Below are positions 9,130-19,215 of a stretch of 44,135 bases of DNA, piece by piece. Each line of letters starts with the position of its first letter. The first letter of the stretch is position 1. The notes under the pieces are model-generated. The model worked only from the letters and a program-made list of their open reading frames with translations. It ran no database searches and was not told where the DNA came from. The translations under genes were made by a program, and so were the position numbers. This stretch comes from an uncultured Actinomycetes bacterium (GTDB lineage Bacteria > Actinomycetota > Actinomycetes > Nanopelagicales > Nanopelagicaceae), in contig CAIQHM010000100.1 in the NCBI GenBank assembly GCA_903871555.1, positions 1 through 44,135 on the forward strand, read 5' to 3'.

Positions 9130-9966
9130 ATGGCGATTTTCAGCAAGCTCTTCTCAAAGATTCGCGGTGGTTCAACATCGCCAAGTGACTGGGCAGAAAT
9201 TGAAGAGGCGTTAATCGCGGCTGATTTAGGGGCCAAGAGCGCAGCTGAAATCATAGAGATTGCCAAGAAATCAAAGGGCGATGAGATTGATTCGGCGATA
9301 ACGCAATCCCTTAGCTCTTGGTTAAGTGCAAAAGATCGGACACTTGCATCGAACTCGGATCGAACAACTACTGTAATGATTGTCGGCGTAAACGGAACTG
9401 GAAAGACCACATCAACTGCAAAGTTAGTCTCATATTTAAAGATGCAAAATAAATCAGTTCTGCTTGCCGCTGCCGATACCTTTCGAGCTGCAGCTGTCGA
9501 ACAATTACAAACTTGGGGAGATCGCTTAGGCGTTGAAGTTATCACGGGCCCAGCAAATGGAGATCCAGCTTCAGTCGCATTTGATGCTGCAACAAAAGCA
9601 AAGTTGGATTCAACAAATTATTTGATTATTGATACTGCGGGCCGGCTTCATACCAAATCAGATTTAATGGATGAACTTGGCAAAGTACGTCGTGTAGTAG
9701 AGAAAGTTTTACCAATTGATGAAGTTTTATTAGTTGTAGATGCAACGACGGGGCAAAACGGAATTGTGCAGGCGAAAGTTTTTATGGAGAGCGTTGCAAT
9801 TACCGGGTTAATTTTGACCAAGATGGATGGGTCGGCAAAGGGTGGAATTGCCCTTGCGATCGAGCGCGAGACCGGAACCCCAATTAAATTTCTTGGTACT
9901 GGCGAGGGCGCTGATGATTTGGCACCCTTTGATGCCGAGGGGTATTTGAACGGTCTTTTCCACTAA
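9130..9966 (+). CDS. ftsY: Signal recognition particle receptor FtsY (NG domain only)
   Basis: FtsY is the membrane-associated GTPase that docks the SRP-ribosome complex at the translocon. The 278-residue protein has the N domain followed by the G domain, with G1 GVNGTGKTT, DTFRAAAVEQLQTWG, G3 DTAGRLH and G4 TKMDG. It begins MAIFSKLFSKIRGG, a short amphipathic stretch, and goes straight into the N domain. The long acidic A domain of E. coli FtsY (about 497 residues in total) is missing, so membrane targeting must rest on the N-terminal helix. Its partner Ffh is encoded at 14081. Neither a clear TANNNT element nor a strong Shine-Dalgarno was found upstream. Confidence 0.96.
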   Translation: MAIFSKLFSKIRGGSTSPSDWAEIEEALIAADLGAKSAAEIIEIAKKSKGDEIDSAITQSLSSWLSAKDRTLASNSDRTTTVMIVGVNGTGKTTSTAKLVSYLKMQNKSVLLAAADTFRAAAVEQLQTWGDRLGVEVITGPANGDPASVAFDAATKAKLDSTNYLIIDTAGRLHTKSDLMDELGKVRRVVEKVLPIDEVLLVVDATTGQNGIVQAKVFMESVAITGLILTKMDGSAKGGIALAIERETGTPIKFLGTGEGADDLAPFDAEGYLNGLFH

Positions 9967-9998
9967 CTCCTCAAATTTATGAGCATTTATAGGGAGTT

Positions 9999-10014
9999 GT
10001 AACCAGTTCGTAAC
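9999..10014 (+). promoter_or_regulatory. Candidate GlnR-type operator upstream of amtB
   Basis: Two GTAAC pentamers (9999-10003 and 10010-10014) are separated by 6 bases, the 5-6-5 layout of actinobacterial GlnR half sites (consensus GTNAC-N6-GAAAC). A further GTAAC lies at 10063-10067. The position in the 180-base gap before amtB-glnK-glnD, a classic GlnR target, supports the call. No glnR gene is in the window. Confidence 0.4.
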
Positions 10015-10146
10015 ACAAGGGAGCAAGCTTTCACCCGTTTGTAATCTTCCAGCGCATCTTATGTAACGAAGAAGCATGAATCTATGCGCATCTCAATGGC
10101 GAGGCCTTTTTCAGGAAATTCGTGAAATTAGTGAGGGAAGTTAAAA

Positions 10147-11783
<1,637 letters not shown>

Positions 11784-11795
11784 TAGCGGAATAAA

Positions 11796-11801
11796 TAGAC
11801 T
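11796..11801 (+). promoter_or_regulatory. -10 element of a leaderless promoter for glnD
   Basis: TAGACT ends 6 bases before the glnD ATG, without a ribosome-binding site. It would allow GlnD to be made independently of the nitrogen-regulated amtB-glnK transcript. Confidence 0.55.
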
Positions 11802-11807
11802 AACTCC

Positions 11808-14063
11808 ATGGGAACCCGTGAGCGTCGCGATCGATCTAATAAGTTCGATAACGAGCTCCGGGTTTCTTTTTTGCATTTTGCAGCAGAACACTTAATTAAA
11901 CCTGAAGCAGTATCGCTTACTGCAGTTGGCGGTTATGGGCGCGGTGAACTTTCACCGGGTTCTGATTTAGATCTATTGATTTTGCATGACGGTAGTGAAA
12001 AACCGAAGACTCTTGCTGATTTTGTTAATGCTTTTCTCTATCCACTCTGGAATAAGAAAATTGCATTAGATCATTCTGTAAGAACTAGAAGTGAAACTCG
12101 CGAGCTAGCGCAAGAAGATATTCGCGTTGCACTTGGCCTACTTGATCTCCGATTTGTTGCAGGCAACACTGATCTTGCATCTGCAGTGGGCGCAGATGCA
12201 ATTGAAAATTGGCGTAAGAACCAGAGTAGACACCTACCTAAATTACGGAAATTAATTCAAGATCGCGAGACCAGATCGGGTGAATTAGCCTTCCTATTGG
12301 AACCAGATTTGAAGGAAGCGCGTGGCGGGCTGCGCGATATAAATGCACTTCGCGCCATCGAAATGTCAGGTGCGGTAACAGTTTCACTTGCCCGCGTTGC
12401 TGAATCGGAAGCGCTACTTTCAAATGTTCGCGATGTATTGCATGGCGAAAATTCAAAAGCCCGAGATCAACTTCTGTTAACCGAACAAGATCGAGTTGCG
12501 GCCACAATGAAATTTCGTGATGCAGATGCTTTAATGCTTGAGGTTGCAAAGGCAGCAAGAGCTGTAGATTACTTGATGAATTTAACCTGGCATCGAATTG
12601 ATTCCCAAGAAGCAAAGAGTTGGTTTCGAAGAAATAAATCGCAGGTTATCGAAAAGGGTTTGGTAATTCTAAATTCGGAAGTAACAATTGAAGAGAATTA
12701 CAACATTAGTGAAGATTCCGGAATCGGCCTTCGCGCAGCTGCAACCGCAGCTCAACGCGGTTTGCCACTTTCAATTGATGCCTGCGTTTTGCTGGCAGAA
12801 ACTTTTGCGCCACTGCCAACACCATGGCCGCAGCATGTTCTAGATGATTTGGTCTCACTTATTGGTGCTGGTGCACCAATGGTTCGCGTATTTGAAGCGC
12901 TAGATCAAGATGGGCTGATTGAAAAGTGGATTCCTGAATGGTCGCATATGCGTTTCTTGCCACAGCGAAATGTGTTGCACCGACATACAGTTGATCGCCA
13001 CATGTTAGAAACAGCCGTGCACGCCGCGGCGCTAACTCGCACAGTTAAGCGAGCGGATATTTTATTGGTTTCAGCGTTATTTCACGATATCGGTAAGGGA
13101 TTCCCGGGTAAAGATCACTCGGAATATGGTGAAGTTTTAATTTTGCCGCTTGCCAAACGTTTAGGATTTAACGAGATAGATAGTCAACAAATTGCCTTAC
13201 TAGTGCGCGAACATCTTCTTCTTTCAGCAGTTGCAACACGTCGAGATCTTGATGATCCAGCAACTATTCAATATGTAGTTGAGAAGATTAAAGATCCAGA
13301 GACTCTCCAACTTCTGCATGCATTAAGTATTAGCGATGGCGAGGCAACGGGTAAGACTGGCTGGAGTGATTGGAAGGCTGGGCTAGTTTCGATTTTAGTA
13401 ACCAAATGTCTCACTGTGATGGCTGGTGTTAAGCCGGTGTCACAACCAGATTTATTGCCTACTGGTCCAATGACTGAGGAGATTTCTATCAAGATTCTCG
13501 GTGATCGCGAAGAGATTGAGATTGAAATTATTGCAAAAGATCAGACTGGATTGCTATCTGCAGTTGCTGGGTTAATGACGATTTCTAGATTTAATGTGCG
13601 TTCGGCAAAAACTCGAACCACCAATGAAATTGCGGTGATGCGTTGGGTTGTTGAATTAGATACAAATGCTGAAATGCCTACGGTCGAGAAACTAACTGAT
13701 CAGTTAGAGAAGGCGCTTTCTGGCGAATTAGATCTCGGGCGCAAAATTGATGAGCGAATCGATAGTTATCGAAAATATCCAGGGATTCCTACGCCACCAC
13801 CGGTTGTGTTTGCAGCAAATGATTTAGCAACAAATGCCACAATCATCGAGGTCCGGATGCACGACCGGCCAGGAATTTTATTTAGCGTTGCCCGTGCGAT
13901 TTCCAGATTTGGCGTTGATATCAAGTCTGCAATTGTTTCGACTCTTGGCGCCGAAGCCTTCGATACTCTCTATGTGACCGATCTTTCAGGGCAACCGTTA
14001 TCAGGCGAACGTGCGCAGCTGCTTGCGACTAAAGTTGAAAATATTTTAATCACACACCTTTAA
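11808..14063 (+). CDS. glnD: PII uridylyl/adenylyltransferase GlnD
   Basis: GlnD modifies and demodifies the PII T-loop tyrosine in response to glutamine; in actinobacteria the attached group is usually AMP. Domains in order are: a nucleotidyltransferase domain with GGYGRGELSPGSDLD at residues 41-55, an HD phosphohydrolase domain (HTVDRHMLE near 392, LFHDIGKG near 424), and two C-terminal ACT domains. The ACT domains contain AKDQTGLLSAVAGLM near 570 and HDRPGILFSVARAI near 680. At 751 residues it is shorter than E. coli GlnD (890), chiefly in the N-terminal region. The ATG is set by the -10 element 6 bases upstream. Confidence 0.95.
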   Translation: MGTRERRDRSNKFDNELRVSFLHFAAEHLIKPEAVSLTAVGGYGRGELSPGSDLDLLILHDGSEKPKTLADFVNAFLYPLWNKKIALDHSVRTRSETRELAQEDIRVALGLLDLRFVAGNTDLASAVGADAIENWRKNQSRHLPKLRKLIQDRETRSGELAFLLEPDLKEARGGLRDINALRAIEMSGAVTVSLARVAESEALLSNVRDVLHGENSKARDQLLLTEQDRVAATMKFRDADALMLEVAKAARAVDYLMNLTWHRIDSQEAKSWFRRNKSQVIEKGLVILNSEVTIEENYNISEDSGIGLRAAATAAQRGLPLSIDACVLLAETFAPLPTPWPQHVLDDLVSLIGAGAPMVRVFEALDQDGLIEKWIPEWSHMRFLPQRNVLHRHTVDRHMLETAVHAAALTRTVKRADILLVSALFHDIGKGFPGKDHSEYGEVLILPLAKRLGFNEIDSQQIALLVREHLLLSAVATRRDLDDPATIQYVVEKIKDPETLQLLHALSISDGEATGKTGWSDWKAGLVSILVTKCLTVMAGVKPVSQPDLLPTGPMTEEISIKILGDREEIEIEIIAKDQTGLLSAVAGLMTISRFNVRSAKTRTTNEIAVMRWVVELDTNAEMPTVEKLTDQLEKALSGELDLGRKIDERIDSYRKYPGIPTPPPVVFAANDLATNATIIEVRMHDRPGILFSVARAISRFGVDIKSAIVSTLGAEAFDTLYVTDLSGQPLSGERAQLLATKVENILITHL

Positions 14064-14067
14064 CTAG

Positions 14068-14073
14068 TAATCT
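14068..14073 (+). promoter_or_regulatory. -10 element of a leaderless promoter for ffh
   Basis: TAATCT lies 7 bases before the ffh ATG, only 4 bases after the glnD stop codon. No ribosome-binding site is present. Confidence 0.55.
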
Positions 14074-14080
14074 CCTGCCC

Positions 14081-15523
14081 ATGTTTGAATCCCTATCGGC
14101 AAAGTTCCAAGGCGCTTTCGCCTCGCTGCGCAGCAAGGGCAGACTTAAATCTGATGACATTGATGAGATTGCTTTAGAAATCCGAGCCGCTCTTTTAGAT
14201 TCAGATGTCGCACTCTCGGTTGTAGATTCATTTATTGGAGAACTTAAATCACGTACCGCAAGTGTTCTGGACGATCTTAATAAATCTACTAATCCAGCCA
14301 ATGCCGTCTTTGAAATCGTGAACTCGCTCCTTACCGAAATTCTTGGCGGAAGTGCACGTCGAATTCGGTTAGCAAAAAAGCCGCCAACGGTAATTTTACT
14401 TACTGGCCTACAAGGCGCAGGAAAAACTTCTCTAGCGGGAAAACTTGCTAAGTATTTAAAGGATCAAGGCAATACCCCTTTATTAGTTGCATCTGATCTA
14501 CAACGACCAAATGCTGTGACTCAATTACAAGTTGTCGGTGAAAGTATCGGTGTTCCAGTCTTCGCACCCGAACCCGGTAATGGAGTCGGTGATCCAGTCA
14601 AAGTTGCCAAGAATGGTCTAAGTTTTGCGCAAGATAAATTACATAACATCGTAATTGTTGATACCGCAGGCCGCCTCGGTGTTGATGCAGAATTAATGGC
14701 GCAGGCAAAGAAGATTCGCGATGCGATTAATCCAGATGAAGTTCTTTATGTTGTTGATGCAATGGTCGGACAGGATGCAGTTCGTACGGCGCAGGCCTTC
14801 CAAGAGGGCGTTGGTTTCGATGCCGTTGTGCTCACTAAATTAGATGGTGATGCTCGTGGTGGTGCTGCACTTTCTATTACGCAAGTCACCGGTAAACCAA
14901 TTATGTTCGCGGCCACTGGAGAAAAAGTTAGCGATTTTGATTTATTCCATCCAGATCGTATGGCCTCACGAATCCTTGGACTTGGTGATATTCAAACTCT
15001 TGCTGAGCAAGCAAAGGGCGCATTTGATTCTGATACAGCAGCAAAGTTAGAGACGAAATTTGCTAGTGGTGAAGATTTCACACTTGATGATTTTCTTTCT
15101 CAACTTGAGGCCATGAAGAAGATGGGTTCTATGACTAAGTTGCTCGGGATGCTTCCCGGCGCCAATTCTGGTGCGATGAAGAAACAACTTGAACAATTCG
15201 ATGAAGGTGAATTAGTAAAGACGCAATCGATTGTTCAATCAATGACGCCACTTGAGCGCCATGATCCAAAAGTATTGAATGGTTCAAGGCGATCACGAAT
15301 TGCCAAGGGAAGTGGACGCCAAGTTTCAGATGTGAATTCATTAGTTGAGAGATTTACCCAGGCGCAAAAGGTTATGAAGCAGATGCGTACCGGCAAGGGG
15401 GGAATTGCGATGCCGCCGGGATTACCTAATATGCCTAATCTGCCGAAATCTCCATCGGCTCAACTCGTAAATAAGAAGAAATCTCGCTCTGGAAACCCAG
15501 CGAAACGAGCGTTAGAAAGCTGA
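14081..15523 (+). CDS. ffh: Signal recognition particle GTPase Ffh
   Basis: Ffh binds 4.5S RNA and signal sequences and delivers translating ribosomes to FtsY at the membrane. The 480-residue protein has an N domain, a G domain and a methionine-rich M domain. G1 is GLQGAGKTS near residue 108, G3 DTAGRLG near 193, and G4 TKLDGDARGG near 252. The M domain includes KKMGSMTKLLGMLPG and the RNA-binding GSRRSRIAKGSG. A basic tail with Pro and Asn follows. The partner FtsY lies 4 kb upstream; a 4.5S RNA gene was not seen in the window. Confidence 0.97.
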   Translation: MFESLSAKFQGAFASLRSKGRLKSDDIDEIALEIRAALLDSDVALSVVDSFIGELKSRTASVLDDLNKSTNPANAVFEIVNSLLTEILGGSARRIRLAKKPPTVILLTGLQGAGKTSLAGKLAKYLKDQGNTPLLVASDLQRPNAVTQLQVVGESIGVPVFAPEPGNGVGDPVKVAKNGLSFAQDKLHNIVIVDTAGRLGVDAELMAQAKKIRDAINPDEVLYVVDAMVGQDAVRTAQAFQEGVGFDAVVLTKLDGDARGGAALSITQVTGKPIMFAATGEKVSDFDLFHPDRMASRILGLGDIQTLAEQAKGAFDSDTAAKLETKFASGEDFTLDDFLSQLEAMKKMGSMTKLLGMLPGANSGAMKKQLEQFDEGELVKTQSIVQSMTPLERHDPKVLNGSRRSRIAKGSGRQVSDVNSLVERFTQAQKVMKQMRTGKGGIAMPPGLPNMPNLPKSPSAQLVNKKKSRSGNPAKRALES

Positions 15524-15728
15524 AGTTTGAGGCAATATCCGCATTTTAATTCGCAATTTGGGTTATGCGCGTGTGGCTGGCAAGATTGGCACCCTGCAAG
15601 GGGCCCTCTACCCCCAAGCGATCTTCGCCAAGAGGTGAAAGATATTTTCAAAACAGGTTTTAATTTTTTAGTGACGCTCCCACTGTCACAACGAAATTAG
15701 CGCCGCTTAAAACAAGGAGAAAGCCTTC
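15524..15728 (+). other. 205-base non-coding leader before rpsP
   Basis: No gene was found between ffh and rpsP. The stretch holds several small inverted repeats: TTGGC 15586-15590 with GCCAA 15627-15631; GGGG 15600-15603 with CCCC 15611-15614 nested inside; TCTT 15622-15625 with AAGA 15630-15633; and GTGAC 15671-15675 with GTCAC 15685-15689. It ends in a strong Shine-Dalgarno (CAAGGAGAAAG). It is the longest gene-free stretch in the window and could hold the rpsP promoter and a structured 5' leader. No known RNA family was recognised. Confidence 0.4.
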
Positions 15729-16289
15729 GTGGCCGTAAAAATTAGATTAATGCGTATGGGAAAAATCCGTACTCCACATTTTCGTATTGTTGTAACCGAT
15801 TCACGTGCTGCTCGTAACTCACGTGCGATCGAAGAGATTGGCCGTTACTCACCAGGATCAGAGCCTTCACTGATTGAAGTTACATCGGATCGCGCTCAGT
15901 ACTGGTTATCTGTTGGTGCACAACCAACTGAAGCAGTATCAGCACTTCTAAAAATTACAGGTGATTGGCAGAAGTTCAAGGGTCTTCCTGGTTCAGAGGG
16001 AACTCTTAAGAAAATTGCAGAAAAGCCACACAAGCGCATTGCATACGAAGCAGCTGTTAAGGATGCAATGAACGAGCCAGCAGATGGCGCAACAACTATG
16101 AAGAAGAAGGCTGCAGAGAAGTTAGCTGCCAAGGCAGCACCTGTTGTAGCTGAAGAAGTTGTTGAAGTCCAAGCTGTTGCCGAGACCATCGAGGCAGAGG
16201 CTCCAGCTTCAGTAGAAGCCGAAGTAGAAACAGTTGAGGCAGAGGCTCCAGCTTCAGATGAAACTTCAGCAGAAGCGGCAGCTGAATAA
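15729..16289 (+). CDS. rpsP: 30S ribosomal protein S16 with acidic C-terminal extension
   Basis: S16 is an assembly protein of the 30S subunit. The conserved domain starts [20 protein letters not shown] and ends near residue 85. About 100 extra residues follow, rich in Ala, Glu and Val (E. coli S16 is only 82 residues long). Actinobacterial S16 proteins often have such tails, but this one contains an internal repeat, EAEAPAS, encoded by a 22-base direct repeat. The GTG start is fixed by CAAGGAGAAAG. It heads a compact rpsP-khpA-rimM-trmD operon with 2- to 3-base gaps or overlaps. Confidence 0.96.
   Translation: MAVKIRLMRMGKIRTPHFRIVVTDSRAARNSRAIEEIGRYSPGSEPSLIEVTSDRAQYWLSVGAQPTEAVSALLKITGDWQKFKGLPGSEGTLKKIAEKPHKRIAYEAAVKDAMNEPADGATTMKKKAAEKLAAKAAPVVAEEVVEVQAVAETIEAEAPASVEAEVETVEAEAPASDETSAEAAAE
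16191..16257 (+). repeat. 22-base direct repeat in the rpsP tail
   Basis: An identical 22-base unit occurs at 16191-16212 and 16236-16257, offset by 45 bases (in frame). Each copy encodes EAEAPAS within the acidic S16 tail, indicating a recent in-frame duplication or slippage. Confidence 0.85.
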
Positions 16290-16291
16290 CA

Positions 16292-16531
16292 ATGATTGAT
16301 GAAGCGCTAGAACATCTAGTAAAGGGGATTGTTGATAATCCTGATGATGTTGTTATTACAACAAAAGATCATCGTCGTGGGACAACGCTAGAAGTTCGAG
16401 TTAATCCAGATGACATTGGCAAAGTGATTGGCCGCAATGGTCGTACTGCTCGTGCGCTTCGCACAGTTATAAGCGCAATTGCTGGTCGTTCAGTTCGCGT
16501 AGATCTCATCGAGGCTGACGAGGCTCGTTAA
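16292..16531 (+). CDS. khpA: KH-domain RNA-binding protein KhpA
   Basis: A 79-residue single KH-domain protein with the GxxG RNA-binding loop in VIGRNGRTARALRTV. It belongs to the KhpA (YlqC) family, which lies between rpsP and rimM in many Gram-positive bacteria and acts with KhpB as a global RNA-binding pair affecting cell elongation and division. The ATG begins 2 bases after the rpsP stop, so it is translationally coupled. No KhpB is encoded in the window. Confidence 0.93.
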   Translation: MIDEALEHLVKGIVDNPDDVVITTKDHRRGTTLEVRVNPDDIGKVIGRNGRTARALRTVISAIAGRSVRVDLIEADEAR

Positions 16532-16533
16532 TA

Positions 16534-17037
16534 GTGCAACTTGTCGTTGCCAGAATTGGTCGCGCACATGGAGTACTTGGTGAGGCGACAATAGAAGTTC
16601 GCACTGATCAACCAGAAGATCGTTTTTATGTTGGCTCTGTCTTAGCGACAGAGCCAACAACTTTTGGTCCACTTACTATTTCCTCAGTCCGTGATCACAA
16701 TGGAACTTTGCTTCTTGGGTTCTCCGGAATCTCTGATCGCAATCAAATTGAGAAGCTACGAAATGTTCTCTTATTGGCGGAAGTCGATATTGAAGCAAGC
16801 TCTAACGAAGATGATTTTCATGTGCAGCAATTATTGGAATGCATAGTTTCAACTGATGCAGGCGAAGTATTGGGTCCGGTAACCGATGTGATAAATCTGC
16901 CTGGTCAAGATGTTCTAGCAGTGAATTACAACGGGCGTGAAGTTTTAATCCCATTTGTTAAAGCAATTGTTCCAATTGTTGACGTTGTTAACCGTAAAAT
17001 AACTGTTGTGCCTCCAGTTGGATTATTAGATGAGTAA
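16534..17037 (+). CDS. rimM: Ribosome maturation factor RimM
   Basis: RimM binds S19 and helps mature the 3' (head) domain of the 30S subunit. The 167-residue protein starts with the RimM signature [18 protein letters not shown], followed by the C-terminal PRC-barrel domain (roughly residues 90-165, ending [15 protein letters not shown]). The GTG start is 2 bases after the khpA stop. It overlaps trmD by 8 bases, as is common for this operon. Confidence 0.95.
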   Translation: MQLVVARIGRAHGVLGEATIEVRTDQPEDRFYVGSVLATEPTTFGPLTISSVRDHNGTLLLGFSGISDRNQIEKLRNVLLLAEVDIEASSNEDDFHVQQLLECIVSTDAGEVLGPVTDVINLPGQDVLAVNYNGREVLIPFVKAIVPIVDVVNRKITVVPPVGLLDE

Positions 17038-17740
17038 CCTAAATCGCTTTGATGCAATCACGATTTTTCCTGAATATTTTGCGCCGCTAAATTTATCTTT
17101 GATTGGCAAGGCACAGAGCGCAGGTCTAATTGAAATCGGCATTCATGATTTGCGCAGCCAGACAACCGATGTTCATGGATCGGTAGATGACACACCTTAT
17201 GGTGGAGGAGCTGGCATGGTTATGTCACCAGAACCCTGGGGCAAAGCTATTGATGAGGTTGCCGAACTTGCACCAGATGAAATCCACGAATTAATTGTGT
17301 TAACTCCTGCTGGCCAGAAATTAACTCAAGCCTTAGCCCAAGAGCTAACTCAATCTAAGCATTTGATATTTGCATGTGGCCGTTATGAAGGAATTGATGT
17401 TCGCGTAAGTGATTTCTACGCAACCCAGAAAAACTTTAAAGTTCGAGAAATTTCTATCGGTGATTATGTTCTTGGTGGCGGGGAAGTAGCAACGCTAGTA
17501 ATAATGGAGGCGATTATTCGTCTGTTGCCAGGAGTCATTGGCAATCCAGCATCACTTGATGAAGAGTCCCATACTTTGATTTCGCAAGATGGCGCTTTGG
17601 TTGAATACCCAAATTACACAAAGCCAAAAGAGTGGCGCGGGCTCAACGTCCCAGATGTCTTGCTATCTGGCAATCACGGTGAAATCGCGAAGTGGCGATT
17701 AGAACAAGCCGTAATTCGCACCAAGAATCGCCCTAGTTAA
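17030..17740 (+). CDS. trmD: tRNA (guanine-37-N1)-methyltransferase TrmD
   Basis: TrmD methylates N1 of G37 next to the anticodon and prevents frameshifting. The SPOUT-fold signatures are present: [11 protein letters not shown] at the start, [25 protein letters not shown], and the trefoil-knot SAM-binding loop [11 protein letters not shown]. Length is 236 residues. It ends the rpsP-khpA-rimM-trmD operon. rplS, usually next, is not here; an acyl-ACP desaturase with its own promoter element follows after 47 bases. Confidence 0.97.
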   Translation: MSNLNRFDAITIFPEYFAPLNLSLIGKAQSAGLIEIGIHDLRSQTTDVHGSVDDTPYGGGAGMVMSPEPWGKAIDEVAELAPDEIHELIVLTPAGQKLTQALAQELTQSKHLIFACGRYEGIDVRVSDFYATQKNFKVREISIGDYVLGGGEVATLVIMEAIIRLLPGVIGNPASLDEESHTLISQDGALVEYPNYTKPKEWRGLNVPDVLLSGNHGEIAKWRLEQAVIRTKNRPS

Positions 17741-17775
17741 TTGATTTTAACTCGCGAGTAGCACAACTCCTGCGC

Positions 17776-17781
17776 TAAGTT
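17776..17781 (+). promoter_or_regulatory. -10 element of a leaderless promoter for the acyl-ACP desaturase
   Basis: TAAGTT ends 6 bases before the ATG at 17788, with no ribosome-binding site between. Confidence 0.6.
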
Positions 17782-17787
17782 CGCCCA

Positions 17788-18756
17788 ATGGCATCAATTG
17801 ACCCAAAGATTCAGGCGCGTTTAATTCGCGACCTAGAACCAGCAGTCGAGGTCGAATTAGAACGTCACGTTGCAACAACAAAGGATTGGTATCCACACGA
17901 GTTTGTTCCGTGGAGTGAAGGTCGCACATTTGCTGGCCCGCTAAATGGCGATGCTTGGGAAGCAAAAGATTCTAAGTTAAGTGCGATTGCCCAAGATTCA
18001 TTAGTTTTAAATTTACTTACCGAAGATAACTTGCCTAGCTATCACACCGAAATTGCAATTTCCATGAGCCGCGAAGGTGCATGGAATACCTGGATTAATC
18101 GTTGGACCGCAGAAGAAGCACGTCACGGAATAGTTATGCGCGATTATTTAATGGCGACTCGTGGTGTTGATCCTAATGAACTTGAAGATTTGCGCATGGC
18201 CCACATGATGGCCGGCTATCAAACACCATATGACAACGATATGTTGCACACAGTTTCATATGTAACTTTCCAAGAACTTGCAACAAGAATTTCACACCGT
18301 AATACCGGACGAATTTCTGACGATCCAATCTGCGAAGGTATGTTGGCGCGTGTTGCGTTAGATGAGAATCTTCATATGTTGTTCTATCGCAATCTTTTGG
18401 GCGCAGCAATTGATATGGAACCAAATGCAGCTATGGTTGCAATCAAAGATGTTGTTACAAACTTTCAAATGCCAGGTGCAGGTATGCCAGGTTGGGGACG
18501 TAAATCAGTTCAAATCGCTCTTGCTGGAATTTATGATCCGAAATCTCACTTGGAAGATGTTGTAGCTCCGGTATTGCGCGCTTGGAATATCTTTGGTCGT
18601 GAAGATTTCACAGCCGAAGGCGCAGCAGCCCGTGATGAGTTAGGTGCATATATTGCATCAGCAGAGGCCGATGTTTCTAAATTTGTTGAAAAACGTGATG
18701 CACACTTCGATCGATTAGTTGCTAGAGGGCAAAATCCAATCCGCCTTAAGGATTAA
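17788..18756 (+). CDS. Acyl-[acyl-carrier-protein] desaturase (DesA-like)
   Basis: A soluble diiron enzyme of the plant-type stearoyl-ACP desaturase family, which introduces a double bond into acyl-ACP for membrane or envelope lipids. All expected iron ligands are visible: E79 (LLTEDNLP), E110 and H113 in EEARH, E163 (TFQELATR), and E193 and H196 in DENLH. The 322-residue length is close to mycobacterial DesA1 and DesA2. It stands alone between trmD and DUF4193 with its own promoter element. Double-bond position and substrate cannot be read from the sequence. Confidence 0.92.
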   Translation: MASIDPKIQARLIRDLEPAVEVELERHVATTKDWYPHEFVPWSEGRTFAGPLNGDAWEAKDSKLSAIAQDSLVLNLLTEDNLPSYHTEIAISMSREGAWNTWINRWTAEEARHGIVMRDYLMATRGVDPNELEDLRMAHMMAGYQTPYDNDMLHTVSYVTFQELATRISHRNTGRISDDPICEGMLARVALDENLHMLFYRNLLGAAIDMEPNAAMVAIKDVVTNFQMPGAGMPGWGRKSVQIALAGIYDPKSHLEDVVAPVLRAWNIFGREDFTAEGAAARDELGAYIASAEADVSKFVEKRDAHFDRLVARGQNPIRLKD

Positions 18757-18812
18757 TCACTTTTTATAGAAGATGAGTGCTACTGGCGGGAATATTTTCG
18801 ACACGCCGAGAG

Positions 18813-18840
18813 TTGATTAGGTAGGCGAGCTACTTATACG
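18813..18840 (+). promoter_or_regulatory. Possible promoter for the DUF4193 gene
   Basis: TTGATT (18813-18818) and TATACG (18835-18840) are 16 bases apart in the 161-base gap before DUF4193. This would give a leader of about 70 bases ending in GAGGGAGGTG. Both hexamers are imperfect. Confidence 0.35.
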
Positions 18841-18917
18841 ACACTATCCGCCCTATCGTCAGATGAACGATTGGCAGTTACAGCAATTGCCGTATTTAAT
18901 TTTTAGAGGGAGGTGCC

Positions 18918-19214
18918 ATGGCAACGGATTACGACACACCGCGAAAGCAAGATGAAGAACTTCACGAAGAATCTCTTGAAGAACTCAAAGCGCGCAGAGC
19001 AGATGCTCAATCTGGTCAAGTTGATATTGATGAAGAAGATGCGGCCGAAAATCTAGAACTTCCGGGCGCTGATCTTTCTGGTGAAGAGTTAACTGTTCGA
19101 GTAGTTCCAAAACAAGAAGATGAGTTCACTTGCTCAAGATGTTTCTTGGTTCACCACGCTTCACAACTCGCAAAGGGTGAAGGTGCAAAAGCAGTCTGTA
19201 AAGATTGTGCTTAA
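18918..19214 (+). CDS. DUF4193 family protein
   Basis: A 98-residue acidic protein of the actinobacterial DUF4193 family (M. tuberculosis Rv2699c is the homologue). It starts MATDYDTPRKQDEE. It ends in a putative zinc-binding module, with one cysteine pair in FTCSRCFLVHHASQ and another in AVCKDCA. The first 70 residues are Asp/Glu-rich and probably disordered. A very strong ribosome-binding site (GAGGGAGG) and a long leader suggest high expression. Function is unknown. It stands head-to-tail against DUF3093 with a single base between the two stops. Confidence 0.93.
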   Translation: MATDYDTPRKQDEELHEESLEELKARRADAQSGQVDIDEEDAAENLELPGADLSGEELTVRVVPKQEDEFTCSRCFLVHHASQLAKGEGAKAVCKDCA

Positions 19215-19215
19215 T

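Noticed and set aside
9117-9545. Long antisense open frame opposite ftsY, and similar ones opposite amtB (10896-11378) and fadB (29979-30482)
   Set aside because: Their composition is that of a shadow frame, with no family motifs, and each lies entirely opposite a well-recognised gene.
9965-9998. AACTCC/GGAGTT inverted repeat after ftsY as a terminator
   Set aside because: The stem is short with a 22-base loop and is not followed by a T run.
17750-17759. Perfect 10-base palindrome ACTCGCGAGT between trmD and the desaturase
   Set aside because: Too short and single-copy to argue for an operator or terminator.
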